A DNA stretch of 64,000 bases from the NCBI RefSeq assembly GCF_011043625.1, contig NZ_JAAKGT010000008.1, forward strand, positions 62,001 to 126,000, written 5' to 3'. Positions 26,475 through 35,471 of this stretch are shown piece by piece. Every line of letters begins with the position of its first letter. The first letter of the stretch is position 1. The position numbers and the translations under genes were made by a program. A model generated the notes under the pieces. That model saw only the letters and a list, made by a program, of their open reading frames with translations. It had not been told where the DNA came from and did no database searches. This DNA is from Caulobacter sp. 602-2 (lineage in GTDB: Bacteria > Pseudomonadota > Alphaproteobacteria > Caulobacterales > Caulobacteraceae).

Positions 26475-26932
26475 AGGGCCAGCGCCTGTTCCAGCGCGAA
26501 GGCCAGCGAAAGGGCCGCGCCGGTGGTCAGCAGGGTGCGCAGGCGCGGACGCCAGGCCGGGCCTTCGTGGCTGGTGACGTCCCACAGCCATTGCAGCAGG
26601 AACACGAACAGGAAGCCGGAAAGCTGCCAGGCGGGACCGAAGCGCTCGGCGCCGAGCATCAGCGCCACGCCGGCCAGCGGCGGCAGCAGCGAAAGGCCCA
26701 GCGTCGCCCAGCGCGGCCGCAGATGGTCGATCTCGAGCCCGCAACGCACGCCGCCCAGATAGGAGAGCATGGCGGTCGAATAGGCCAGCAACGCCACCAG
26801 CGCCGGTCCGCGCTGTCCCTGCGGTCCATAGCAGAACAGGCCGGACGCTATGACGAAGGGCGCCAGGGTGCACAGGCCGAACACCCATACGGCGCGCGGA
26901 ACAGGCACGCGTTCGGTCACGTGGTCCGTCAT
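26471..26932 (-). CDS. DUF3429 membrane protein
   Basis: 153-residue inner-membrane protein matching the DUF3429 layout: PRAVWVFGLCTLAPFVIASG, then ALLAYSTAMLSYLGGVRCGLEI, then SLLPPLAGVALML and FLFVFLLQWLWD. Four hydrophobic helices with short loops are visible. The GGVRCG/LGGVRWG-type motif is the most conserved part of the family. Function unknown. I used the ATG at 26932 because it directly precedes the conserved domain; a GGAGG lies 12 bases upstream. Confidence 0.82.
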   Translation of the reverse strand: MTDHVTERVPVPRAVWVFGLCTLAPFVIASGLFCYGPQGQRGPALVALLAYSTAMLSYLGGVRCGLEIDHLRPRWATLGLSLLPPLAGVALMLGAERFGPAWQLSGFLFVFLLQWLWDVTSHEGPAWRPRLRTLLTTGAALSLAFALEQALAL

Positions 26933-27118
26933 CAGCTCGTCACTCCTCCGGCAGGTCCGAAGACCTTCCCCCGCCCCGTTCGCGATCGCCAGCGTCCCGG
27001 CCGACCGCGCAAACCCTAGTCCAAACCGGCCCTTGGATTGTTTCACCCGGCCCGGTTTGCGTCGAAACGGTGACTATTACCGAGGTCGGCGCCCAGGTCC
27101 ACGCCGTAAGTAGACAGC

Positions 27119-27153
27119 AAAACGCCCCCGGAGCGGGCTCCGAGGGCGTTTTT
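27119..27153. terminator. Bidirectional intrinsic terminator after podJ
   Basis: Stem CGCCC(CCGGAG)/(CTCCGA)GGGCG around GCGGG, with TTTTT on the plus side (27149-27153) and AAAA on the other (27119-27122), giving a T-tail on the minus strand too. It ends podJ transcription. Confidence 0.85.
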
Positions 27154-27177
27154 CGATCGACAGAGGCCGGCGCGCGG

Positions 27178-30162
27178 TCAGCGCGCGAAGGCCGACAGGC
27201 GGCTGAGGGTCTCGCCGTCCAGCGCGCCGGAGGCCGGCAGGTTCTGGTCGCGCTGATAGGCCTGGATGGCCATGCGCAGGGCCGGCGAGGAAACACCGTC
27301 CTTGGGACCCTGGTAATAGCCCAGGCTGGAGAGGGCGCGCTGGGCCGTGGCCATGCCGGTCGACGGCGCGGCGGCGGTCGCCACCTGGGTGGTGCGCGGC
27401 GCGGCGGCCAGACGCGAGCGGAAGGCTTCGGCCGAGCGTTCGGCGATGCGCTGGCTTTCCGGCGTCAGCTGACCGCGCAGCGCCGTGGCGCGGGCGCGGG
27501 CGTCGACGTCGCCGGCGCGGGCAGCGATCAGGTACCAGCGATAGGCCTCGGCCGGGTTCTGGGCGACGCCGCGGCCGTTCTCGTACAGCTGGGCCAGGTT
27601 GAACTGGCTGTCGACGAGGCCGGTCTCGGCGGCCTTGCGGAACCAGTTGGCGGCCGTGGTCAGGTTCTTGTCGCCGCCGTCGCCGCGATAGGCGAACAGG
27701 GCGATGTTGTGCATGGCGCTGGGATCGCCGCCCTGAGCCGAGCGCTCGTACCAGCGACGGGCCTCGGCCATGTCCTTCTTGACGCCGCCCTCGCCCATCT
27801 CGGCCATCTTGGCCAGCAGGAACTGGGCCTTGGGCTGGCCCAGGTTGGCGGCCTTGCGCAGCAGCGCGATGCCGCCGCGGTCCTTGGCTTCCAGGCGGCT
27901 GACCGCTTCGGCGAGAAGGGCCGAACCGTCGTCGACGGCGGGGGCCTCGGCTTCGGCGGCCGTCGCGCCCGACTGGGCGGCCGGGGTCACTACGGCCATG
28001 GCCACGCGCGGCTGGGCCGGGGTGGTGTCGGCCTCGCCGGTCTTGATCTCGACGTCGGCGGCGCGGCCGGCGATGGCCCGGGCCACGCGGTCGTTGAGCG
28101 GACCGTCGCCATCCTTGGGCAGCAGGGTCAGGCCCGCCGTGCCGACGCCCAGGGCCGCTGCGCCGGCCGAAACCAGCAGCGCGGTGACCAGGGTCGAGGA
28201 CGAACGCTTGTCCTTCTTCTGCAGCGCCTTGCCGAAGCCGGCGAACAGCGACTTGGCGGCGGCCTTGTCGGCCTTGGTCTTCGCCTTGGCCTTGGTTTCG
28301 GCGCCGGCGGCCGCGGCGCGGGCGGCGGCGCGGGCCTGCTCGATGACCTCGCGGGTCGACAGCGCGCGGGGCGGCGCCATCGGCAGTTCGGGCTCGGGAT
28401 CGAAGGCGTCGGCCTCGAACGACGGCGCCTCGACCTGCGGGGTCGCGGCGAAGCCGTCGGCGGCCTCGAAGTCCTCGTCGGCGAAACCGGGCGCCTGGGG
28501 CTCCTCGACCGGGAAGCCGGCGTCGAAGCCGCCCGAGGCGGACCAGCCGGTGTCGACGGTCGGGGCCTGGGCGGACGCCGCTACGGCGGCCGGCGCGACG
28601 GGCGCCTGGAAGCCGGACTGCGGGAAGGCCGGCTGCTCGAACACGTCCTCGGAGACGGCCTCGCCGCCGAACGAGAAGCGATCGGTGTCGAAGGGCGACG
28701 GTGCGGGCGCGGCCTGGCGGGCCGGAGCCGGCGCAGCAGCGGGCGTCTCGGCCAGGCGACGCTGAGCGTCGGCCAGGCGGGTGTCGATCTTCTCGCGCGC
28801 CTCGTCCAGCAGGCGGGCGGTGCGCTCTTCGGACTGACGGATACGGTCGATCAGTTCCTGCGAGCTGCGCTCGGCGCGCTGGTTCAGGCGATCGGTAACC
28901 CTAACCACCTGGTCGCCGACATCGTCGATGGCCAGGGCGTTGCGGCGCTCCGAGGCGCTGATGCGCTCGGCCAGCTTCTCGGTGATGCGGGCGATCTCGA
29001 CGCCCAGCTTTTCCAGGGCCTGGGCCTGGACGCTGTCCGCGCGGTTCAGCTTGTGCTCGACGCTGGAGGCGATGCGAGCCACTTCGCCGCCGACCTGCTC
29101 GATCGCATTGGCCTGGCGGGCTTCGGAGGTCTGGATACGGCGGTTGAAGGCGTCGGCCAGGCCAACGACCTCGCGGCCCATGCGCTCGATCGCCTGGGCC
29201 GAACGCTGCTCGGCGGCCTGGATGTGGGCGGTCATCTCGCCCAGCTTGCGCTCCATGCGGTCGAAGCGGCCGTCGGCCGTCTCGCGCAGCTTGGAGGCCA
29301 TCTCGACGCGGGCGGCCTCCATCTTGGCCGACAGGCTGCCGGCCAGTTCCTCGAGACGCTTCTGGGCGCTGCCGCCCTCGCCCTCGACGACCGACAGGCG
29401 AGTGTCCAGGGCCTGGAACGAACCGCCCAGCTGCTGCAGCGCCTCGGCGGTGCGGGCCTCGGCGGCTTCCAGGCGCTCCTGCAGGCGGGCGACGACCTCG
29501 TCGACCAGACCGGCGGCGGGCGCGGCGTCGCGGGCGGCGACCTTGGCTTCCAGAGCGGCCAGGGTCTCGCGGGTGCGCCCCTCGCCTTCGTAAAGATGGT
29601 TGGCCACGCGGCCGACGGCGTTCTCCAGCGCGCGCAGGGCCTCGGCCGAGCGCGGGCCGGCGGCTTCGTTCTCGATGCGGCGCAGGCGCTCGGCGTTGCG
29701 GGTCTGCTCGGTCTTGATCTCGTCGGCCAGGCCTTCGAAGCGGGCGGCGACGGCGATCTGCTCGCGTTCGGAATGCGACAGGCGCTGCAGCGCGCCGCGC
29801 ACGGACTGGTCGATGCCGGTGATGGCCTGGGCCGAGCGGGCCTCGGCGGCCTCGATGCGCTGGGTCAGGCGGTCGAGCGCCGACGCCATGCGGCCCACCT
29901 CGTCGGCGGGATGCTCGGGCGCCTCGATGCGCGGCGGCGCCTCGGCGCGATCGGCCTCAAGGTAAACAGAGCGGCCGTTCGAACGGCCAGTATCGTTAAC
30001 AGGATCGGCGGGAGGCGCGTCGAAACCGGCGGAATCACCCTCGATGATCATCCGGTTCAACCACTCGCCAAGGGTCATGCCCGAGCGACGGGCCAGGTCC
30101 TTGGCGACCTCCCGTGCCTTCGGGTCGATTCCCTTTACGCTCCATGGCGCTGCAGCAGTCAT
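27178..30162 (-). CDS. podJ: Polar organelle development protein PodJ
   Basis: 994-residue pole-organising scaffold, as in Caulobacter. The N-terminus (MTAAAPWSVKGIDPKAREVAKDLA) is followed by ~450 residues of coiled coil rich in AxxAIE...RRI heptads, then a Pro/acidic low-complexity linker (~480-620). A single membrane span lies near residue 655 (TLVTALLVSAGAAALGV). The periplasmic part holds three Sel1-like repeats (~765-890) and a C-terminal peptidoglycan-binding domain (~935-992, SLGYYQGPKDGV...). In C. crescentus PodJ marks the flagellar pole, recruits PleC and pili factors, and is proteolysed to a short form. GGGGAG precedes the ATG by about eight bases. Three GANTC sites around the start suggest cell-cycle control. 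Confidence 0.93.
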   Translation of the reverse strand: MTAAAPWSVKGIDPKAREVAKDLARRSGMTLGEWLNRMIIEGDSAGFDAPPADPVNDTGRSNGRSVYLEADRAEAPPRIEAPEHPADEVGRMASALDRLTQRIEAAEARSAQAITGIDQSVRGALQRLSHSEREQIAVAARFEGLADEIKTEQTRNAERLRRIENEAAGPRSAEALRALENAVGRVANHLYEGEGRTRETLAALEAKVAARDAAPAAGLVDEVVARLQERLEAAEARTAEALQQLGGSFQALDTRLSVVEGEGGSAQKRLEELAGSLSAKMEAARVEMASKLRETADGRFDRMERKLGEMTAHIQAAEQRSAQAIERMGREVVGLADAFNRRIQTSEARQANAIEQVGGEVARIASSVEHKLNRADSVQAQALEKLGVEIARITEKLAERISASERRNALAIDDVGDQVVRVTDRLNQRAERSSQELIDRIRQSEERTARLLDEAREKIDTRLADAQRRLAETPAAAPAPARQAAPAPSPFDTDRFSFGGEAVSEDVFEQPAFPQSGFQAPVAPAAVAASAQAPTVDTGWSASGGFDAGFPVEEPQAPGFADEDFEAADGFAATPQVEAPSFEADAFDPEPELPMAPPRALSTREVIEQARAAARAAAAGAETKAKAKTKADKAAAKSLFAGFGKALQKKDKRSSSTLVTALLVSAGAAALGVGTAGLTLLPKDGDGPLNDRVARAIAGRAADVEIKTGEADTTPAQPRVAMAVVTPAAQSGATAAEAEAPAVDDGSALLAEAVSRLEAKDRGGIALLRKAANLGQPKAQFLLAKMAEMGEGGVKKDMAEARRWYERSAQGGDPSAMHNIALFAYRGDGGDKNLTTAANWFRKAAETGLVDSQFNLAQLYENGRGVAQNPAEAYRWYLIAARAGDVDARARATALRGQLTPESQRIAERSAEAFRSRLAAAPRTTQVATAAAPSTGMATAQRALSSLGYYQGPKDGVSSPALRMAIQAYQRDQNLPASGALDGETLSRLSAFAR

Positions 30163-30209
30163 GCGAATCGCTCTCCCCGCACCTGGGGACCCACGCTAGT
30201 CACCGATTC
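30127..30209 (-). promoter_or_regulatory. podJ start region with three GANTC (CcrM) sites
   Basis: GANTC occurs at 30127-30131, 30165-30169 and 30205-30209, three in 83 bases spanning the podJ start. Further upstream TTAA-containing motifs (30312-30327) resemble CtrA half-sites, though with a 6-base instead of 7-base spacing. Confidence 0.5.
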
Positions 30210-30364
30210 CTAGCGTGTAAACGCGACGAGAAACGCTAGATTTAGCGTTCCTGTGGACAGGTTAACAGACACAGTTACCAAGGTATGTACAGATGATTTG
30301 GTTCCCATGTGTTAATGCGGATTAACCTATTGCCAGGCCGATTGTCGCAGGCCATCTGCGCCCC

Positions 30365-30577
30365 ATGGACATGATCCCGACCCTGATCGCGGGCGCGACG
30401 ACGATCGCCCTCACCGTGCTGTTCGGCTGGCTGGGCGCGCGCCCTTCCAACCCCGCAAAGGGTCCGCGCATGGCGCCGTGGCGTCCGCTGATGATGGCGG
30501 GCGCGGTGGCGACCCTGCTTCTGGCCGCTCACGCGCTCAATCTGCTGGGCCTTAAGACGGGCGACCCGCGCTATTAG
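30365..30577 (+). CDS. Small two-helix membrane protein
   Basis: 70-residue protein divergent from podJ. Two hydrophobic helices are visible (TLIAGATTIALTVLFGWLGA and LMMAGAVATLLLAAHALNLLGL) joined by a basic loop. Third codon positions are nearly all G or C, as in real genes here. Ribosome-binding sequence is weak. The end overlaps the convergent MprF-like gene by 26 bases. Family unknown. Confidence 0.6.
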   Translation: MDMIPTLIAGATTIALTVLFGWLGARPSNPAKGPRMAPWRPLMMAGAVATLLLAAHALNLLGLKTGDPRY

Positions 30578-32210
30578 GCCGCGGCCGTTTCGTCAGGCCG
30601 GACATGCCGCCTGACGACAGGAGACCGATGTCGGCGAGCAGGAAAGGGATGGCCCAGCGGCGAGGCGCGGCAATGTAGCGCGGCTGCCAGACGGGGTCGT
30701 ACTTGTCCTTGTAGCGCCGCACGCCCTGGAAATTGTAGATGCCCTCGCCCCGCTCGTAGAGCAGGCGGCCGACGCGCGACATGATCGGGGCCAGCGGACG
30801 GTCGTCCAGGCCCGCCAGCGGGGCCATGCCGAACTCGAACGCCGTGTAGCCCTCCGCCTTGCCCCACTGCAGGAGCTCGACGAACAGGTAGTCCATGATG
30901 TTCTTGGGCGCCTCGTCGGAGTAGCGCATCAGGTCCATCGAGAACGACGCCTTGTGGGCCGTGGTCCACAGGGTGGCGAACGCGACGATGCGGCCTTCCG
31001 AACGCACCAGGGCGACGGGGAACTCGGCGACGTAGCGCGGGTCGAACCCGCCCATCGAGAAGCTCTTCTCGCCGCCGGCGTGGTGGGCCAGCCAGGCGTC
31101 GGAGATCACCCGCAGCTCGGCCATCACGGTCATGGCCGCGCCGGCCGGCAAAACCTCGAAGGCCGCCCCGCCCTCGCCCGCCTTGCGCCAGTTGCGACGC
31201 AGGACCTCACGGCGGCGGCCGGCAAGCGAGAAGCTCTCCAGCGGCACGATGGCGCTTTCGCCGGTCTTCTGGATCGCCAGACCCAGGTCGACGGTGTCGG
31301 GCAGGTCTTCCGGGCCCAGGGCGTAGAAGCCGGCCCGCGCGGCATGGGCGTCGGCCAGTTCGCGGAAGCGCCAGAACAGCTCCATGCGCTCGTCGTGACG
31401 GCCGATCGGCGGCCCCAGCGCGATCCACGAGCGGCGACGCACGCCGAACATCAGGAAGCTCTCGCCCGAGGCCGAGAACAGGAAGCGCTTGTCGCCCAGC
31501 AGGGCCAGGTTCGAGGCCGGCTCGGCCGCCTCGGCCTTGGCCAGGATGGCGCGCACGCGGTCGAAATCGGGGTCGGTGTCGTCGACGACCGGCGGGGTGG
31601 CCGGGGTGGCGATCAGCCGCCACACGCCGATGCCCATCAGGACCACCGCCGCGGCGATCGAGGAGCGGATGGCGCGCGCGGCCTCGCGGTCGCCCATGAT
31701 CCGCATCCACGAACGGTCGGCGTACTCGACGTGGTTGAACATCCACCAGCCCAGGAACGCCGCCCCGCCGATGGCGGCCGCCGCCGACAGCAGCCAGCCG
31801 GGCGTGATCTCCATGCGCGACAGGGCCGCCTTGCGCGGGAAGGCTTCGTGGAAGGGCAGGATGGCCACGAAGAACGCGGTCAGGGTCGCCGTCTCTTCCC
31901 AGTTCAGGCCCTTGAAGATGGCCAGGACCGCGCCGGCGGCCAGCATGACCAGGCTGGCCCACCAGGCCGCGTCGAGACGCGCGCGCAGGCCGAAGGCCAG
32001 CAGCACCAGAACCAGGCCGATGATCGACGAGACGAAGTGGCTGATCTCGATCAGCGCCGACGGGGCGAAGGCCAGCAGGATGGCGAAGCGCGTCGGCTCC
32101 GACGGGGTCGCGCCGGACGCCAGCAGCAGCACGCCGGCCGAGGCGGCCAGGATGGCCGCGAGAGTCGGTGCGACCGCCAGCGCGGCGGGTCTCAGTTCTG
32201 GCGCGGACAT
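30552..32210 (-). CDS. MprF-like protein with DUF2156/LPG-synthase C-terminal domain
   Basis: 552-residue inner-membrane protein. The N-terminal ~220 residues hold about six hydrophobic helices, fewer than full MprF (which has a flippase domain of eight or more before a synthase-linked set). The cytosolic C-terminal half matches the phosphatidylglycerol lysyltransferase fold, with LLGDKRFLFSASGESFLMFGVRRRSWIALGPPIG and MDYLFVELLQWGKAEGYTAFEFGMAPLAGL. It may transfer an amino acid from aminoacyl-tRNA to a lipid, but the acceptor is not established. Start at ATG 32210 opens the first helix. It is divergent from an acyl-CoA dehydrogenase gene. Confidence 0.82.
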   Translation of the reverse strand: MSAPELRPAALAVAPTLAAILAASAGVLLLASGATPSEPTRFAILLAFAPSALIEISHFVSSIIGLVLVLLAFGLRARLDAAWWASLVMLAAGAVLAIFKGLNWEETATLTAFFVAILPFHEAFPRKAALSRMEITPGWLLSAAAAIGGAAFLGWWMFNHVEYADRSWMRIMGDREAARAIRSSIAAAVVLMGIGVWRLIATPATPPVVDDTDPDFDRVRAILAKAEAAEPASNLALLGDKRFLFSASGESFLMFGVRRRSWIALGPPIGRHDERMELFWRFRELADAHAARAGFYALGPEDLPDTVDLGLAIQKTGESAIVPLESFSLAGRRREVLRRNWRKAGEGGAAFEVLPAGAAMTVMAELRVISDAWLAHHAGGEKSFSMGGFDPRYVAEFPVALVRSEGRIVAFATLWTTAHKASFSMDLMRYSDEAPKNIMDYLFVELLQWGKAEGYTAFEFGMAPLAGLDDRPLAPIMSRVGRLLYERGEGIYNFQGVRRYKDKYDPVWQPRYIAAPRRWAIPFLLADIGLLSSGGMSGLTKRPRPNSAGRPS

Positions 32211-32400
32211 CAAGACCCCTGAACGGCGAATCCCGGACCGGGAAACGTCATCGGCGCTTCTATAACGCGTCCGGGACGTTCTCGTCGCGCACGGCGATGC
32301 GAACGATTGTTTGAATCGACTTGCTCCGCGCGTTCCGTGGCGTAGTCTGGGCGCCGAAGCGGGCCGCCAAGCGCCCGGCACGATCCAGGGAGAGCCCGCC

Positions 32401-33609
32401 ATGGCCGACTTCGGCGCCACCGAACTCGACACCTTCCGCGCCGAGACGCGCGCCTGGCTGGAGGCCAACTGCCCGCCGTCGATGCGCACGCCGATGACGG
32501 ACGAGAAGGAAGCCCCCTGGGGCGGCCGCAAGGCGGAATGGAAGAACCCCGACGCCAAGCTCTGGCTCGACCGCATGGCCGACAAGGGCTGGACCGCCCC
32601 GATGTGGCCCACCCAATACGGCGGCGGCGGCCTCTCCAAGGCCCAGAACAAGGTGCTCGAGCAGGAGCTGCGCCGCATCAAGGCCCGCCCCGCCCTGATG
32701 AGCTTCGGCGTCTGGATGCTGGGCCCGGTCCTTCTGGAATACGCCACCGAGGAACAGAAGCAGCGCTTCCTGCCCGGAATCGTGCGCGGCGAGACCCGCT
32801 GGTGCCAGGGCTACAGCGAGCCGGGCGCGGGCTCCGACCTCGCCAGCCTGCAGACCAAGTGCGAAGACAAGGGCGACCACTGGCTGATCAACGGCCAGAA
32901 GGTTTGGACCAGCTATGCCGACCAGGCCGACTGGATCTTCTGCCTGGTGCGCACCGACACCTCAAAGAAGCACGAGGGCATCTCGTTCGTGCTGTTCGAC
33001 ATGACCTCGCCGGGCGTCGAGGCCCGGCCGATCAAGCTGATCAGCGGCTCCTCGCCGTTCTGCGAGACCTTCTTCGACAACGTGAAGGTTCCCAAGGAGC
33101 AGCTGGTCGGCAAGGTCAACGGCGGCTGGGAGATCGCCAAGCGCCTCCTGCAGTACGAGCGCCAGAACATCTCGGCCTCGGGCTTTGGCGGCAACGCCGG
33201 GCTGGATGTGGCGGAAGCCGCCAAGGTCCATGTCGGCGTCGACAGCGAAGGCCGCATCGCCGACGGCGACCTGCGCGCCCGCATCGCAGCCCACAAGATG
33301 GACGCTCACGCCTTCATGCTGACCGTCCGCCGCGCCGAGGCGGAGTCCAAGACCGGCTCGGGCCCCAGCGCCGCCGTCTCGATCATCAAGTACGCCGCCG
33401 CCAAGATGAACCAGGAGCGCACCGAGCTTCTGGTCGAGGCGCTCGGTCTCCAAGGCCTGGGCTGGGAAGGCGAAGGCTTCGCCCCCGACGAGATCGCCGC
33501 CCTGCGCGCCATGCTCCGCGCCAAGGGCAATTCGATCGAAGGCGGCACCAGCGAGGTCAATCTGAACGTCGTGGCCAAGCGCGTGCTTGGCCTGCTCGAT
33601 CACCAGTGA
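32401..33609 (+). CDS. Acyl-CoA dehydrogenase (larger subunit-like)
   Basis: 402-residue FAD enzyme of the acyl-CoA dehydrogenase family. Family marks are the N-terminal helical domain, the FAD-contact segment WCQGYSEPGAGSDLASL, KVWTSYADQADWIFCLVRT, and the C-terminal IEGGTSEVNLNVVAKRVLGL. It likely oxidises an acyl-CoA as half of a hetero-oligomer, since a second dehydrogenase follows in the same operon. GGGAGAG precedes the ATG at 32401. The substrate, possibly a branched, aromatic or steroid-derived acyl-CoA, is inference from paired FadE systems. Confidence 0.88.
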   Translation: MADFGATELDTFRAETRAWLEANCPPSMRTPMTDEKEAPWGGRKAEWKNPDAKLWLDRMADKGWTAPMWPTQYGGGGLSKAQNKVLEQELRRIKARPALMSFGVWMLGPVLLEYATEEQKQRFLPGIVRGETRWCQGYSEPGAGSDLASLQTKCEDKGDHWLINGQKVWTSYADQADWIFCLVRTDTSKKHEGISFVLFDMTSPGVEARPIKLISGSSPFCETFFDNVKVPKEQLVGKVNGGWEIAKRLLQYERQNISASGFGGNAGLDVAEAAKVHVGVDSEGRIADGDLRARIAAHKMDAHAFMLTVRRAEAESKTGSGPSAAVSIIKYAAAKMNQERTELLVEALGLQGLGWEGEGFAPDEIAALRAMLRAKGNSIEGGTSEVNLNVVAKRVLGLLDHQ

Positions 33610-33640
33610 CAGCCTTCCGCCCAGCAGCGGAGACAAGGTC

Positions 33641-34252
33641 ATGATCGAGTTCTGGTACGAGTTCGCCTCCACCTACTCCTACCCCGCCGCCATGCGGGTG
33701 GAGCATCTGGCCGCCCAGGCCGGGGTGGCGGTGCTTTGGCGGCCGTTCCTGGTCGGGCCGCTGTTCAACGAGCAGCAGGGCCTGACCGACAGCCCGTTCA
33801 ACGCCTTCCCGGTCAAGGGCGACTACATGTGGCGCGACCTGCAGCGGGTCTGCGACCGCGAGGGCCTGCCGCTGCACCACCCCAGCCAGTTCCCGCGCAA
33901 CAGCCTGCTGGCTGCGCGGGTGGCGATCTGCGGGCTGGAAGACGGCTGGACGCCGGCCTTCAGCCGCGCCGTCTACCAGGCCAATTTCGTCGACGACCTC
34001 GATATCTCCAGCGCCGAGGTTCTGGCCACGCTGATCGCCGGCGTCGGCGCGGGCCCCGAGCACGTCCTGGCCAAGGCCGCCTCGGCGGCGGTCAAGGACC
34101 AGTTGAAAGACCACGTGCGCCAGGCCCGCGAGCGCGGGCTGTTCGGCGCGCCTTCCTTCGTCACCGCCGACGGCGAGCTCTTCTGGGGCAACGACCGTCT
34201 CGAACAGGCCCTCGACTGGGCCGTCCGCCATCAAGACATGGAGAGCGCCTGA
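33641..34252 (+). CDS. 2-hydroxychromene-2-carboxylate isomerase family (DsbA-like)
   Basis: 203-residue thioredoxin-fold protein of the DsbA/HCCA-isomerase family. The usual CxxC is replaced: the corresponding stretch is FWYEFASTYSYPAAMR, with Ser as in glutathione-dependent isomerases. The segment RGLFGAPSFVTADGELFWGNDRLEQAL is the family C-terminal motif. Members convert hydroxychromene carboxylate in aromatic degradation; here it sits between two acyl-CoA dehydrogenases, so an aromatic or fatty-acid pathway is likely but unproven. The start at 33641 has GGAG eight bases upstream. Confidence 0.87.
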   Translation: MIEFWYEFASTYSYPAAMRVEHLAAQAGVAVLWRPFLVGPLFNEQQGLTDSPFNAFPVKGDYMWRDLQRVCDREGLPLHHPSQFPRNSLLAARVAICGLEDGWTPAFSRAVYQANFVDDLDISSAEVLATLIAGVGAGPEHVLAKAASAAVKDQLKDHVRQARERGLFGAPSFVTADGELFWGNDRLEQALDWAVRHQDMESA

Positions 34253-34253
34253 C

Positions 34254-35387
34254 ATGGCCGTCCTGACCGAAGAACAGACGATGCTGCGCGACGCCGCCAA
34301 GGCCTGGTCGCAGGAAAGCGCCCCGGTCTCGGCCCTGCGCAAACTGCGCAACGAGCGCTCCGGGCAGACCTTCGATCCGGCCGCCTGGAGCGAGATGGGC
34401 CAGATGGGCTGGGCGGGCGTCGTCGTGCCGGAGGCCTATGACGGCTCGGGCTTCGGCTATCTGGGCCTTGGCCTGATCCTGGAGGAGACTGGCAAGACCC
34501 TGGCGGCCTCCCCGCTCCTGTCCACGGCCCTGATCGCCGCCTCGGCCCTGGAACTGGGCGGCTCGGACGCCCAGAAGGCCGCCTGGCTGCCGAAGATCGC
34601 CACCGGCGAGGCGGTGGCCACCCTGGCGATCGACGAGAGCGCCCACCACAATCCGACGCGGATCGCGCTCTCGGCCACCCAAAGCGTCGACGGCTGGACC
34701 CTGAACGGAACCAAGACCTTCGTCCTCGACGGCGAGGCCGCCGACCTGCTGATCGTCGCCGCCCGTACGTCGGGCCAGAGCGGTCAGACCGACGGCGTCA
34801 CCCTGTTCCTCGTGCCCGGCGACGCGCCTGGCGTCGTTCGCACCCACCTGTCGCTGGCCGACAGCCGGGGCGCGGCCCAGATCGCCTTCGACGGCGTCGA
34901 GGTCGGATCCGAGGCGGTGCTGGGCGAGGTCGACAAGGGCTGGGCGGTCCTGGAGCCCGTGCTCGATCGCGCCTATGCGGGCCTGGCGGCCGAGATGCTG
35001 GGCACGGCCAGCGCCGCCTTCGAGATCACGCTCGACTACCTGAAGACCCGCACCCAGTTCGGCCAGGTGATCGGCACGTTCCAGGCGCTGCAGCACCGCG
35101 CCGCCAAGTGGTTCACCGACCTGGAGACCACCCGCTCCTGCGTCGAGGCCGCGCTGGAGGCCCTGGACGCCGGCGCCGACGCCCGCGCCCTGTCGTCCCT
35201 CGCCAAGGCCAAGGCCAGCGAAGTGCTGCACCTGGCCTCCAACGAGATGGTCCAGATGCACGGCGGCATCGGCATGACCGACGAGCACGACGCCGGCCTC
35301 TACATGAAGCGCGCCCGCGTGGCCGAGGCCCTGTTCGGCGGGGCGTCGTTCCACCGCGACCGCTACGCGCGGCTGATGGGTTTCTAG
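34254..35387 (+). CDS. Acyl-CoA dehydrogenase (smaller subunit-like)
   Basis: 377-residue acyl-CoA dehydrogenase, one base after the isomerase stop, so co-translated in a three-gene operon. Landmarks are EMGQMGWAGVVVPEAYDGSGFGY, YLKTRTQFGQVIGTFQALQHRAAKWF and the C-terminal MVQMHGGIGMTDEHDAGLYMKRA. It differs strongly from the 402-residue partner, as expected for the two chains of a heteromeric FadE enzyme. No electron-transfer flavoprotein gene lies nearby. Confidence 0.9.
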   Translation: MAVLTEEQTMLRDAAKAWSQESAPVSALRKLRNERSGQTFDPAAWSEMGQMGWAGVVVPEAYDGSGFGYLGLGLILEETGKTLAASPLLSTALIAASALELGGSDAQKAAWLPKIATGEAVATLAIDESAHHNPTRIALSATQSVDGWTLNGTKTFVLDGEAADLLIVAARTSGQSGQTDGVTLFLVPGDAPGVVRTHLSLADSRGAAQIAFDGVEVGSEAVLGEVDKGWAVLEPVLDRAYAGLAAEMLGTASAAFEITLDYLKTRTQFGQVIGTFQALQHRAAKWFTDLETTRSCVEAALEALDAGADARALSSLAKAKASEVLHLASNEMVQMHGGIGMTDEHDAGLYMKRARVAEALFGGASFHRDRYARLMGF

Positions 35388-35471
35388 GCGCACGAGGCGG
35401 AGCTCCACCCTAGGAACCGCCCTCCCCGCGACCGGTTCTCCTGCCCTCATCCCTGAAGGCAGGAGAACGCC

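Noticed and set aside
27070..30213. A plus-strand open frame of over 1,000 codons opposite podJ
   Set aside because: It is the antisense shadow of a high-GC coding gene. It has no recognisable domains, and its residue makeup (Gly/Arg/Ala/Leu runs) is the mirror of podJ codons.
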